64,000 nucleotides of DNA, taken from CALKJP01 sp046299555. Its GTDB lineage: Bacteria; Bacteroidota; Bacteroidia; JACCXN01. Shown one piece after another: positions 26,842 through 35,695 of the stretch. Every line of letters begins with the position of its first letter. Within the stretch, counting starts at the first letter, position 1. A program made the position numbers and the translations under genes. Location: positions 1-64,000 of the forward strand of contig JBKBHS010000003.1 of NCBI GenBank assembly GCA_046299555.1. Reading direction: 5' to 3'. The notes beneath the pieces were generated by a model. That model was not told the DNA's origin. It searched no databases and was given only the letters and a program-made list of their open reading frames with translations.

Positions 26842-28176
26842 ATGTATCATCATTACCTTGTTATGAAATTTGGCGGCACATCCGTTGGCTCTGCTCAACG
26901 CATGCACGCTTTAGTAAATCTAATTAGCGATAACCGACCCAAAATTGTGGTTTTATCGGCCATGTCGGGCACTACCAATAGCTTGGTAGAAATTTCAGAA
27001 GCGCTTTATGCAAAAAATACCGACAAAGCCAAACAACTGATTAATGCACTGGAGGAAAAATATCATCAAGTAATAAAAGAACTTTACACAACTGAAGAAG
27101 GATTAAGAAAAGGTAAAGATTTAATAGAAAATCATTTTTCATATATCCGAAGTTTTACACTCGATTTATTTACAGCTAACGAAGAAAAAGCCATCTTAGC
27201 GCAAGGGGAATTAATCTCTACGGCATTATTTCATTTTTATTTAAGCGAAATAAACATCCCATCGGTATTGCTTCCTGCACTCGATTTTATGCGCATTGAT
27301 GAAAATGATGAACCGGATTTAAACTACATAGAAAATCGCTTAACTGAAATTTTAAAAGAAAAAAAAGACAGCACTATTTTTATTACACAAGGATATATTT
27401 GTCGCAACGCATTTGGAGAAATTGATAATTTAAAACGCGGAGGAAGCGATTATACTGCTACCTTAATTGGCGCAGCATTAAAATCGCCTGAAATTCAAAT
27501 ATGGACCGATATTGATGGCATGCACAACAACGACCCTCGCGTGGTTGACAAAACCTATCCCATTGAAGAATTATCATTTGAAGAGGCTGCTGAATTAGCA
27601 TATTTTGGTGCAAAAATTTTACACCCAACTTGTGTACTTCCTGCACAAAAAAGAAAAGTACCGGTACGCTTGTTAAACACCATGCAACCCGAAGCCAAAG
27701 GAACCGTTATTTCTGAAAAAGGAAGTGGTCGAAATATTACTGCTGTTGCTGCAAAAGATGGTATAACTGCTATCAACATACAATCCGGTCGAATGTTATT
27801 AGCCTACGGTTTTTTACGTTCAGTTTTTGAAGTTTTTGAACGCTACAAAACGCCAATTGATATGATTACCACATCGGAGGTGGCAGTTTCACTTACCATT
27901 GATAACACGCAACATTTAGATAAAATTACCGAAGAACTTAAGAATTTTGGAACAGTTAAAGTTGATAAAAATCAAACCATCATTTGCATTGTTGGAAACT
28001 TTACGGCCGATAAACAAGGATATGCATTTAAAATTTTTGATGCCCTTAAAAATATTCCAATACGAATGATTTCATACGGAGGAAGCGAACATAACGTATC
28101 GGTATTGGTTGATAGTCAATTCAAAAAAGATGCGCTAATTGCATTAAACAAAGGAATTTTTAATCATCAAAATTAA
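26842..28176 (+). CDS. lysC: Aspartate kinase
   Basis: The protein has 444 residues, with YLVMKFGGTSVGSA at the start, the kinase segment FITQGYICRNAFGEIDNLKRGGSDYTATLIGAAL and the aspartate-binding TDIDGMHNNDPR. Two ACT regulatory regions fill the last 140 residues (AINIQSGRML..., TIICIVGNF...). It phosphorylates aspartate at the head of lysine, threonine and methionine synthesis. It is monofunctional, with no homoserine-dehydrogenase domain. lysA begins five bases after its stop, so lysine is the likely main product, with feedback through the ACT domains. Confidence 0.95.
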   Translation: MYHHYLVMKFGGTSVGSAQRMHALVNLISDNRPKIVVLSAMSGTTNSLVEISEALYAKNTDKAKQLINALEEKYHQVIKELYTTEEGLRKGKDLIENHFSYIRSFTLDLFTANEEKAILAQGELISTALFHFYLSEINIPSVLLPALDFMRIDENDEPDLNYIENRLTEILKEKKDSTIFITQGYICRNAFGEIDNLKRGGSDYTATLIGAALKSPEIQIWTDIDGMHNNDPRVVDKTYPIEELSFEEAAELAYFGAKILHPTCVLPAQKRKVPVRLLNTMQPEAKGTVISEKGSGRNITAVAAKDGITAINIQSGRMLLAYGFLRSVFEVFERYKTPIDMITTSEVAVSLTIDNTQHLDKITEELKNFGTVKVDKNQTIICIVGNFTADKQGYAFKIFDALKNIPIRMISYGGSEHNVSVLVDSQFKKDALIALNKGIFNHQN

Positions 28177-28180
28177 AAGT

Positions 28181-29335
28181 GTGCTAAGTAAAGAAATCAT
28201 ATCAAAATTAAATAATGTTCAAACACCGTTTTACTTTTACGATGTAACATTGTTGCAACAAACATTAACTAAAATTAATGAAGAAGCAGGCAAATATGGT
28301 TTTCACATTCATTATGCCTTAAAGGCAAATGCCAATTCAAAAATATTAAACATCATTAAAAATGCCGGATTGGGGGCTGATTGTGTAAGTGGCAATGAAG
28401 TAAAAGCCGCTATTGAAAATGGTTTTGAAAATCAAAAAATTGTATTTGCAGGAGTAGGAAAAAGCGATGCAGAAATTACATACGCACTCAAAAATGCTAT
28501 TTTTTGTTTCAACTGCGAATCCATTCAAGAAATAGAAGTAATAAATGAGCTGGCTCAAAAAAATAATTGTAAAGCACAAATAGCATTGCGCATAAATCCT
28601 AATGTTAATGCCAATACACATCATTATATAACTACCGGATTAGAAGAAAACAAATTCGGTATAAATATTTGGGAGCTGGATGCTATTACAGAAAAATTAA
28701 AAACTTTTTCCAATATCAAACTTATCGGGCTTCATTTTCATATTGGTTCGCAGATAAGCGATTTACAACCTTTTAAATCGCTTTGTTTGAAAGTTAACGA
28801 ATTGCAAAAATGGTTTGAGCAACGTAAAATTCATATTGAACATATTAACGTAGGTGGTGGCTTAGGTATCAATTATCACGAGCCGGACATAGAAGCAATT
28901 CCTGATTTTGAAGCCTATTTTAAACTCTTTCATGAATTTCTGGAAATACGTTCACACCAACAGGTACATTTTGAATTGGGCAGAGCTGTAGTAGCACAAT
29001 GTGGTACACTCTTTAGTAAAGTGTTGTACATTAAAAACGGCATTAAAACTAATTTTGCCATTTTAGATGCGGGTATGACAGAATTAATTCGTCCTGCCTT
29101 GTATCAGGCTTTTCACAAAATTGAAAATGTAAGTTCAGGAAAACCTTTACAACCCTACGATGTGGTAGGCCCAATTTGCGAATCGTCTGATTGCTTTGGC
29201 AAAGCCGTATTATTACCCCAAACGCAAAGAGGCGATTTAATAGCCATACGATCTGCGGGGGCTTATGGAGAAGTAATGGCTTCGGCCTATAACCTTCGAG
29301 ACAGAATAAAAGCTGTTTATTCGGATGAGATTTAG
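28181..29335 (+). CDS. lysA: Diaminopimelate decarboxylase
   Basis: The protein has 384 residues and starts with GTG. The PLP lysine lies in HIHYALKANANSKIL, the His/Gly phosphate-binding region in LIGLHFHIGSQIS and NVGGGLGINY, and the C-terminal catalytic segment in GPICESSDCFGK with the tyrosine segment GAYGEVMASAYNLR. It makes lysine from meso-DAP. It lies four bases after aspartokinase and is surely cotranscribed. The first half is somewhat shorter than E. coli LysA, as usual in this phylum. Confidence 0.95.
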   Translation: MLSKEIISKLNNVQTPFYFYDVTLLQQTLTKINEEAGKYGFHIHYALKANANSKILNIIKNAGLGADCVSGNEVKAAIENGFENQKIVFAGVGKSDAEITYALKNAIFCFNCESIQEIEVINELAQKNNCKAQIALRINPNVNANTHHYITTGLEENKFGINIWELDAITEKLKTFSNIKLIGLHFHIGSQISDLQPFKSLCLKVNELQKWFEQRKIHIEHINVGGGLGINYHEPDIEAIPDFEAYFKLFHEFLEIRSHQQVHFELGRAVVAQCGTLFSKVLYIKNGIKTNFAILDAGMTELIRPALYQAFHKIENVSSGKPLQPYDVVGPICESSDCFGKAVLLPQTQRGDLIAIRSAGAYGEVMASAYNLRDRIKAVYSDEI

Positions 29336-29392
29336 ACTTTTTTAGAATTAATTTGTTAATGCAGTTTATCCTACACAATAACTTAACAATAC

Positions 29393-29477
29393 CGTTATTA
29401 AGAGCGAACAAAGTAAGCGAATTAATCTGATTCAAATTGTAAAAGATTGCTTCGTTGCTACGCGCCTCGCAATGACG
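29393..29477. repeat. REP-like palindromic element, copy 1
   Basis: CGTTATTAAGAG (29393-29404) and CTCGCAATGACG (29466-29477) are imperfect inverted ends, with inner AGCGAATTAATCTGA and AGATTGCTTCG also pairing. This is the widespread CGTCATTGCGAG-type palindrome. It and copy 2 fill most of the gap 29336-29604. Confidence 0.75.
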
Positions 29478-29493
29478 CTCCAAAACACAATAC

Positions 29494-29572
29494 CGTCATT
29501 ACGAGCGAATGAAATGAGCGAAGTAATCTCAAAAAAGGATTGCTTCGGTCGTTTTACTCCCTCGCAATGACG
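29494..29572. repeat. REP-like palindromic element, copy 2
   Basis: CGTCATTACGAG (29494-29505) and CTCGCAATGACG (29561-29572) form nearly perfect ends around GCGAAGTAATCTC and GGATTGCTTCGG. It is better preserved than copy 1, 16 bases away, and in the same orientation. Confidence 0.8.
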
Positions 29573-29604
29573 AAGAAGCAAAGTCTTTAACTAATAACTA
29601 ACAA

Positions 29605-31575
29605 CTAATTTACCACCACCTTTTTTACCTCTCTAAAACCATTATTGCCGGTAACACTAACATAATAAATACCCTTACTGTATGCCGATAAATCTATTTG
29701 ATGATTTACGGAATTGGCAATTTGTTGATTTAAAATTTGCTTACCATACACATCCATTACACTTAACTGCAATTGCTCCTGCTCGTTTAATGTTTGAACA
29801 ACAATTGTAAATTGCCCTGTATTGGGGTTGGGGAAAAGTACAATGTAATTATTCATATGTTGATATATTATGTTTTTTCCTGATATAATATTTTGAAGCC
29901 CAGTATCACGTTGGTAAGGTTTATAATTATTATTATATAAATTAAGTTTTATCGAATAATCCATAAATGGGTTCTCATTATTACTATTGTTATTTGGGGC
30001 AATTGGCAGTTCTGATGAACACATATCGTTATCAATATATGCATGAAGATTTGCTCCGGGAGGGGAATAAAAACCTGCTTTAAATGTAATGCTTCTATTT
30101 GCCCTTATTACATTATGAGTATTAGGTAAAACTATTGTTGGCGAATTTGCTGCAACTGTTATGTGAGATGCGGTATAATAATTACTTGGGAACCCTATAA
30201 TACCATCTATAAATAAATGACCATTCAAATATTGGTCTAATAATTTTGCATTTAAAGCCATTTGTGCGTAAATACTACTTTTATAATCCGAACCTCCATC
30301 ATGTAAATAAGCCAAACTTGGGTCTGTTGGCGATGTAGGTAACTGACAAAAGATAAAATCCTCTAATGCATCCTGCATAATACAACTGTATCTGCCAAGC
30401 TTTGCCCAGCCTTCACCCACAAAATAACCTGTGTTTAAAAATGTACCTCCTTTATCTGCACAATCACATTCTCCATTATTTTCACAGAATGTTCCATCCA
30501 TTAATTCTGACATACGTGCCGGATTATATTTGGTGTCATTACACCCATTCCATATTTTATTGATAAAAGTATTTATTAATCCCTGAAAATGATTACTTAA
30601 TGTATAAGGTGAGTTTGGAAAGGTTTCGTAACGCTCTATTAAATACGATATAATAAAATTAGCATGCGACACATCATTCGGTTCGTAAATACATTCCAAT
30701 CCATTATATACATTAGTTGAAGATGCATAATTAAAATAGGGTTGATTGTCACAATCATTCCCTAAGTAATTATCCATAATGGTGAAAGTAAATTTATTAT
30801 ACTGTGGTGTAATGCCCCATCGAATATTAGTATTAAACCAGTGTGTAATTAAATTATATTGAGAAAGGTATAAAGGATTACTTGTACCTAAGCCAAAATT
30901 TAACGATAACCAATATAAATCGTTGGCAATAAAAGCCCAGTTGCATGCAATATGCGATGTTGCCGGTTTCATAATATACAAACAATTTGCATTATTATAA
31001 ACCGCCCATTTATGCCAAATATGATAAGTAATAAAATTAGCATAATTTTGCGCCTTATTTCCATACATAACTTCAAGCGAAGCATTGCTCATGATTAAAC
31101 GCGCCAGTTTAAGTATGTATCTAAAGGGTTTAATTTCTTCTGTAATATTTGGGTTATTAGCGTTTGCGCCCTGATAATATCCTTTAAAATTTTTACCGGA
31201 ACTGTATCCTGCAATTCCCTCATTTGGTAGCAATACATGCGATGATGCCAAAATATTATCGCTATATTCAATGGCTTTTTGCAAATAAAACAAATCGTTG
31301 GTGGCCTCATACATGCTCAATAAATTATTAAGCGCATAGCCTAAACCCTCAAATGTGTTTTCGCTATATCCGCTTGGAGCAGTATAGTGCACATACCCGC
31401 GCTGAGATAAAATATTCCAATAATCCCATGCATTATAATTATTACCATCAACATAAGCATAAAAAGGATTATTGCACACCGTATTAAACTGGTTTACCCA
31501 ATATGATGCCGGTTGATAGCCATATACGTTTACACAACCACATAATATTAGTATCAATATATTTTTTCTAAACAT
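29605..31575 (-). CDS. Secreted T9SS cargo protein with helical-toroid-like body
   Basis: The protein has 656 residues with a signal peptide ending VNVYGY (about residue 20). Residues 30-460 have repeated helix pairs with many Trp and Tyr, as in alpha/alpha-toroid sugar-active enzymes, though I cannot name a family or catalytic residues. A 3-coathanger-stack-like segment follows (PTIVLPNTHNVIRANRSITFKAGFY). The last 80 residues are a type A Por sorting domain (VLFPNPNTGQFTIVV, LSVMDVYGKQIL, DLSAYSKGIYYVSV), so it is exported by the type IX system. It is the last gene of the fibre/barrel operon, six bases after the preceding stop. Confidence 0.8.
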   Translation of the reverse strand: MFRKNILILILCGCVNVYGYQPASYWVNQFNTVCNNPFYAYVDGNNYNAWDYWNILSQRGYVHYTAPSGYSENTFEGLGYALNNLLSMYEATNDLFYLQKAIEYSDNILASSHVLLPNEGIAGYSSGKNFKGYYQGANANNPNITEEIKPFRYILKLARLIMSNASLEVMYGNKAQNYANFITYHIWHKWAVYNNANCLYIMKPATSHIACNWAFIANDLYWLSLNFGLGTSNPLYLSQYNLITHWFNTNIRWGITPQYNKFTFTIMDNYLGNDCDNQPYFNYASSTNVYNGLECIYEPNDVSHANFIISYLIERYETFPNSPYTLSNHFQGLINTFINKIWNGCNDTKYNPARMSELMDGTFCENNGECDCADKGGTFLNTGYFVGEGWAKLGRYSCIMQDALEDFIFCQLPTSPTDPSLAYLHDGGSDYKSSIYAQMALNAKLLDQYLNGHLFIDGIIGFPSNYYTASHITVAANSPTIVLPNTHNVIRANRSITFKAGFYSPPGANLHAYIDNDMCSSELPIAPNNNSNNENPFMDYSIKLNLYNNNYKPYQRDTGLQNIISGKNIIYQHMNNYIVLFPNPNTGQFTIVVQTLNEQEQLQLSVMDVYGKQILNQQIANSVNHQIDLSAYSKGIYYVSVTGNNGFREVKKVVVN

Positions 31576-31581
31576 AACTTA

Positions 31582-32541
31582 TTAAATTTTATATACTATT
31601 TTAAGTTCAATTACATTTATTGCTTTTTTTAGAGGTCTATAATTAATTTTTACCCTTTCTGCATTATGTAATAGCATATATCCGTTATTATATCCGTTAT
31701 GTCCTACGTTTTCACCTTTCAACATAGTTTTCCATATTTTTATATTGTTACGAATAAGTGTATAATTTAGCATTAACATTGTTTTTTGCTTAACATTAAC
31801 GTTTAGCGATAAACCACTGTTTAATTGATATGCCCTATCAAATATAATCTTGCTAAATGGATTATAGTATTTATCTTTATAATATTCTCTTTTAAACTTG
31901 CCTATGTATCTATTGCCCTCAAACTCGTAAGCATTTATTTGAGTGTGCAGTATGTGGCTTCTATTAAGGCCTATGTTAGGCATTAGGCTGATTTTATCTT
32001 TAAAAACCTTTATGTTATAATTTATTTTAAAATTCATATCTATCGTTTTAATTTCGGCTATGTAATAAACCAATGGAAGAAATGTATATAAATGTTTACC
32101 GGATGTTCCTGAAGCAGGGAATATTGAAAGTGAATAATAATATTTGCCTTGGTCAACATAGTTAAGTGATACATCGTAATAAAAATTGCTTTTGGGGTTA
32201 AATTGAGCCAAATAATTTAATCCTATATTAAATCCTTTGTTGGTGTATGAAGGGAAGTTTCGTTCTTGTATTAATTCTTTTTCTTCATAATTAGCCAAAT
32301 TAATATAGTAATCATAACCATTATTATAATAACCCACTTTGCATTTATAACAATAATTATTATAAATATCTGCCCAATCAATATTACTGTTCATATAGCT
32401 AAAACGGTTGCCTGCCGTAACGCCAAAATAATATTTTTTTTGATTGTTTTTTTCTATTGCAGAACTTATTATTTCTTCTGTTTGGCCTATACTATTTCCT
32501 GTAAAAAAAATTAATATAATAATTATTAATTGATATTTCAT
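31582..32541 (-). CDS. Outer-membrane barrel-like protein, paralogue 2
   Basis: The protein has 319 residues with a signal peptide ending GNSIGQ. The mature part is Tyr- and Asn-rich with barrel-like strands. It is a clear paralogue of the gene upstream: YFGVTAGNRFSYMNSNIDW matches YWGITAGYSYSYMESNFNW, and NFPSYTNKGFNIGLNYLA and LNYVDQGKYYYS are shared almost word for word. The function is unknown; a PorT-like fold is likely. It begins four bases after the paralogue's stop, and the T9SS cargo gene follows by six. Confidence 0.7.
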   Translation of the reverse strand: MKYQLIIIILIFFTGNSIGQTEEIISSAIEKNNQKKYYFGVTAGNRFSYMNSNIDWADIYNNYCYKCKVGYYNNGYDYYINLANYEEKELIQERNFPSYTNKGFNIGLNYLAQFNPKSNFYYDVSLNYVDQGKYYYSLSIFPASGTSGKHLYTFLPLVYYIAEIKTIDMNFKINYNIKVFKDKISLMPNIGLNRSHILHTQINAYEFEGNRYIGKFKREYYKDKYYNPFSKIIFDRAYQLNSGLSLNVNVKQKTMLMLNYTLIRNNIKIWKTMLKGENVGHNGYNNGYMLLHNAERVKINYRPLKKAINVIELKIVYKI

Positions 32542-32545
32542 ACTA

Positions 32546-33505
32546 TTAAAAATTACGTAAAAAAGTTAATTCAAAAGAATTTATTGTTTTTATTCGTGTA
32601 TTATTTACCCCTTTATTATGCAGTAACATATAATCAGCCCAAGGTTTTTCATTTTTCATCAGGGTTTCCCATATTATAATGTTATTATCAATAATTTTAT
32701 AACTTGCCATAATCCAATTTTTAGATTTTAATTTTAACATTAATGATATACCTGTATTTAACTGAAAAGCTCTATCGTAAATTATATTCTTAAAACGACT
32801 TTCATATTTATCTTGTGGATAATATCTTCGGTTAAATTTTCCAACATATTTATTGCCCTCAAATTCATAAACAGATATTCGGCTATGCAATAACTGACTG
32901 CGATTAAATCCGAAAAAAGGCATTACGCTTAGTTTATTCCTTAAAATATTTAATCTGTAATTAATTTTTAAATTTAAATCAAGTGTTTTTATTTCAGCTA
33001 AATGATATATCAAGGGGATATATGTTATATCATCAGGTTTGTAATACACTGTATATGAATACAATCTTAAAACTTTTGTATAAATTGCAGGTGCATAATA
33101 AAATTTTCCTTGATCAACATAATTAATAGAAACTTCATAAAAAAAATTACCTTTTTTTCTTAAGGGCGCTAAATAATTTAGTCCTACATTAAATCCATTA
33201 TTCATATACGAAGGTATATTGCGTTCTTTTATATACTCCTTATCTTCATAATATTCGATATCAATATAATTACTCACATTAGCCCTGTTATATCCTACCT
33301 TACAATTATTACAATTTTTATAAATTGTCTTCCAGTTAAAATTACTTTCCATATAACTATAACTATAACCTGCAGTAATTCCCCAATATTTATTTTTTAG
33401 AACTTTTGTTTTACTTATTGTACTATCTACTGTTTGCGAAAACAAATATCCATTTATGATTATTGTAGTTATAAAAAAAATTATAATCCTTTTTATTTTC
33501 TGCAT
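32546..33505 (-). CDS. Outer-membrane barrel-like protein, paralogue 1
   Basis: From the ATG at 33505 the protein has 319 residues; a GTG at 33511 would overlap the preceding stop (GTGA). A signal peptide ends YLFSQ. It contains the shared paralogue segments NIPSYMNNGFNVGLNYLA and INYVDQGKFYYA and ends in a Phe-terminated strand. The two paralogues are adjacent in tandem, as expected from duplication. It is probably an outer-membrane partner of the fibre-like protein encoded directly upstream. Confidence 0.7.
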   Translation of the reverse strand: MQKIKRIIIFFITTIIINGYLFSQTVDSTISKTKVLKNKYWGITAGYSYSYMESNFNWKTIYKNCNNCKVGYNRANVSNYIDIEYYEDKEYIKERNIPSYMNNGFNVGLNYLAPLRKKGNFFYEVSINYVDQGKFYYAPAIYTKVLRLYSYTVYYKPDDITYIPLIYHLAEIKTLDLNLKINYRLNILRNKLSVMPFFGFNRSQLLHSRISVYEFEGNKYVGKFNRRYYPQDKYESRFKNIIYDRAFQLNTGISLMLKLKSKNWIMASYKIIDNNIIIWETLMKNEKPWADYMLLHNKGVNNTRIKTINSFELTFLRNF

Positions 33506-33507
33506 AT

Positions 33508-35394
33508 TCACTCATTTAATTTTTCAATTTTATTCTTCAACAGTTCATTTTCTTTTTTTAATGTTATAACATATAAATACAACTCTTCTATCTTTTCTAA
33601 CATTTTGCGTTGCATTTCGCCAACCTCTATGCCATTATTTTCTTTTATTTCTTTTGCACTCGGTATGCCGGGTAAATGTTTATTTGTTTCAATATAAGCA
33701 GCAACCTGCTCTATGGGCATTAAATTATAATTAAGTGAAAATACGTAATCAGGCCAAGGGTTTTCGTTTGTTAATTTAAGTTCTCGAGCGCCAATCATTC
33801 CCTCTACCGCTAACTTAAAAGAACCAACATCTGTTGTACCAATCCCTACCGAGCTATTAGCATGGCAAAAAATAGAAATATTTTCATTATCGCTTATATT
33901 TATCAAAGCCAAACCGTTACCAGGGCTTTGCTGAAATTCATAAACTGGATAATTTGAACCTTCTCTTTCAAATCGCAATGCTCTTCCATTATGTTTTATA
34001 TGCAATTTAGCTATTGGGGCGTATAAATTACCTATACCTACATTCCCTGTATCACCTAGATATAATACAATTGGATTTTGCGCTCCAATAACAGGATTAT
34101 CTACTTTTACAAATGATAAACCCGCTCCTGAACTTTGTTTTATATCGTATGTTTTATAATTAGGTCTCTCAAATCGAATGGCCGTATGCTGATGAACAAT
34201 ATGTAACTTTGCCTGCGGATTTGTTGTTCCAACACCAATGTTATTCATAGAATTTATAGTAAAAACATTTGAGGGCTGTCCATTCTTTGTTATAAAAAAG
34301 CGATCTTGACTGGCACTCACGCCTATATCCCATTTAGAATTAAACACATCAACTCCTGTTGAGGGATTAAACATATTATCTTCTAATCTTATATATGTTG
34401 TAAGACCTGAAGGTGGAGGCGGGTCGCCAATGGCACATCCTAAACACGGAGTATTACCCCTTACATGTAATTTTCTTTCCGGTGTTGTTGTACCAATACC
34501 TACATATCCTGTATTTTTGGCATTTAAAATTGTATTCATTCCACTTCCACTGCCTGTTTGATTTTGCAAAACAAGTGGCCCATTAGTAGAATATATATGA
34601 TTATTTACTCCTGTTCCCTGATCTGTTCCTCCAATCCAAATAGAATTTAATCCAACTTTTATAGAATCATTTATTTGTAATTGATGGGTTATTAATTGTT
34701 GTGTGCTTACGGTATTGCCTTCTAATGTATTTGCCCAAAGCGCTCCGCTTATTCTTGCATCGCCATTTACATCTAATTTTTTGGTTGGGTTGCTTGTGCC
34801 TATACCTACATTGCCATTGGTATTGGCATTTAATATGGTATTAAAATCAAATCCGGGTTTGGAGTTGATGTTTAAATCTTCTACGCGGGCGGTTATGCCT
34901 TTATAAGCTCCATCTTCTCCTAAGGTAATATTGCCGTTTATATCTACTTTTCTTACGCCTTTTATGGTATCAGCTTCTATTTTATGTAGTATTTGTATGC
35001 CTGTAGCAGTTATGGTATTATTTACTACCACCGGCTGTGCAGTATATAACCCGGCATTGCTTAACTGCCAGTAATTAGAAAGCAAGCTATTTATGCTTTG
35101 CCAGTTGCCGTTGCCTGTTAATACATCATTATTATTTTGTGTAAAATTTAAGCGCGATGCTTCGCCATTGCTATTCAACAGCATTAAAGCATTGCCACTT
35201 CCGCTAAGCGTGTTAAAGGTAAAATTTCCGTTTGCACTTATACTAAAGCGGTTTTGATTATTGGTTCTAAATTGTAATGGAAAATTATTAGTTGTTCCTA
35301 AAAACGAAGCGTTAGTAACATTACTATTTCCATCTAATTTCCAATTGTTGCCCTGCGAATAAAGATAATTGCTGCTGAAAAGAATCGTTAGCAT
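33508..35394 (-). CDS. Fibre-like surface protein with five GxVGIGT repeats and coiled-coil end
   Basis: From the ATG shown the protein has 628 residues. It contains five spaced repeats of the type NVGIGTTTPERKLHVRG, common in Bacteroidota tail-fibre-like adhesins. Its end (YVFSLNYNLMPIEQVAAYIETNKHLPGIPSAKEI) is followed by a coiled coil (MLEKIEELYLYVITLKKENELLKNKIEKLNE). The signal peptide looks cut short: MLTILFSSNYLYSQ lacks a basic N-region, while the frame continues upstream through KITKGLL into a heptanucleotide repeat with no ATG, GTG or TTG in frame. An ATG at 35519 would be in frame after a change of one repeat unit. It heads a four-gene operon. Confidence 0.75.
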   Translation of the reverse strand: MLTILFSSNYLYSQGNNWKLDGNSNVTNASFLGTTNNFPLQFRTNNQNRFSISANGNFTFNTLSGSGNALMLLNSNGEASRLNFTQNNNDVLTGNGNWQSINSLLSNYWQLSNAGLYTAQPVVVNNTITATGIQILHKIEADTIKGVRKVDINGNITLGEDGAYKGITARVEDLNINSKPGFDFNTILNANTNGNVGIGTSNPTKKLDVNGDARISGALWANTLEGNTVSTQQLITHQLQINDSIKVGLNSIWIGGTDQGTGVNNHIYSTNGPLVLQNQTGSGSGMNTILNAKNTGYVGIGTTTPERKLHVRGNTPCLGCAIGDPPPPSGLTTYIRLEDNMFNPSTGVDVFNSKWDIGVSASQDRFFITKNGQPSNVFTINSMNNIGVGTTNPQAKLHIVHQHTAIRFERPNYKTYDIKQSSGAGLSFVKVDNPVIGAQNPIVLYLGDTGNVGIGNLYAPIAKLHIKHNGRALRFEREGSNYPVYEFQQSPGNGLALINISDNENISIFCHANSSVGIGTTDVGSFKLAVEGMIGARELKLTNENPWPDYVFSLNYNLMPIEQVAAYIETNKHLPGIPSAKEIKENNGIEVGEMQRKMLEKIEELYLYVITLKKENELLKNKIEKLNE

Positions 35395-35431
35395 AAGCAG
35401 CCCTTTTGTAATTTTGTTGTTTACTAAATTT

Positions 35432-35479
35432 CTTTGCGCTTTGCGCTTTGCGCTTTGCGCTTTGCGCTTTGCGCTTTGC
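35432..35479 (-). repeat. Heptanucleotide tandem repeat, candidate phase-variation tract
   Basis: CTTTGCG is repeated six times without error (35432-35473) and followed by a partial seventh unit (CTTTGC). On the coding strand the unit is CGCAAAG. All three frames through it are open. It lies between the plausible upstream ATG (35519) and the fibre gene. The distance of 125 bases between the two ATGs is out of frame by two, and adding one unit or removing two would bring them into frame. A perfect small hairpin (35476-35494) abuts it. Confidence 0.8.
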
Positions 35480-35539
35480 TCGCTTGGCGAGCAAGCAATA
35501 AATGTAATTTTTGCTCCATACCTTTACTATTTGTTAAAA

Positions 35540-35570
35540 CGAATTTAGTAAAAGTTTTGGATTTTCAAAA
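35540..35570 (-). promoter_or_regulatory. Putative promoter of the fibre/barrel operon
   Basis: On the minus strand TTTTG (35566-35570) and TAAATTCG (35540-35547, seven of eight bases of TAnnTTTG) are 18 bases apart. The start site would be near 35533, about 14 bases before the ATG at 35519, which supports translation starting upstream of the tandem repeat. Confidence 0.4.
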
Positions 35571-35654
35571 TTTGTTTTGTTATCGTTTAGCTTTTCTTTA
35601 ATGGTATTGAAACAAGCTTTATAGATTAATCATCACACAATTAATTATTTTTAC

Positions 35655-35662
35655 TACATTTG
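35655..35662 (+). promoter_or_regulatory. -7 promoter element of guaB
   Basis: TACATTTG is a full match to TAnnTTTG, with a start expected near 35668 and a leader of about 28 bases. No clear -33 TTG is visible. Confidence 0.5.
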
Positions 35663-35695
35663 CACGCAATTTTAAGATAAAAAAATTGTAGCCTT

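Noticed and set aside
29049..29483. 144-codon minus-strand frame overlapping lysA and a REP-like repeat
   Set aside because: It is antisense to a certain enzyme gene, and its N-terminus is encoded by the repeat.
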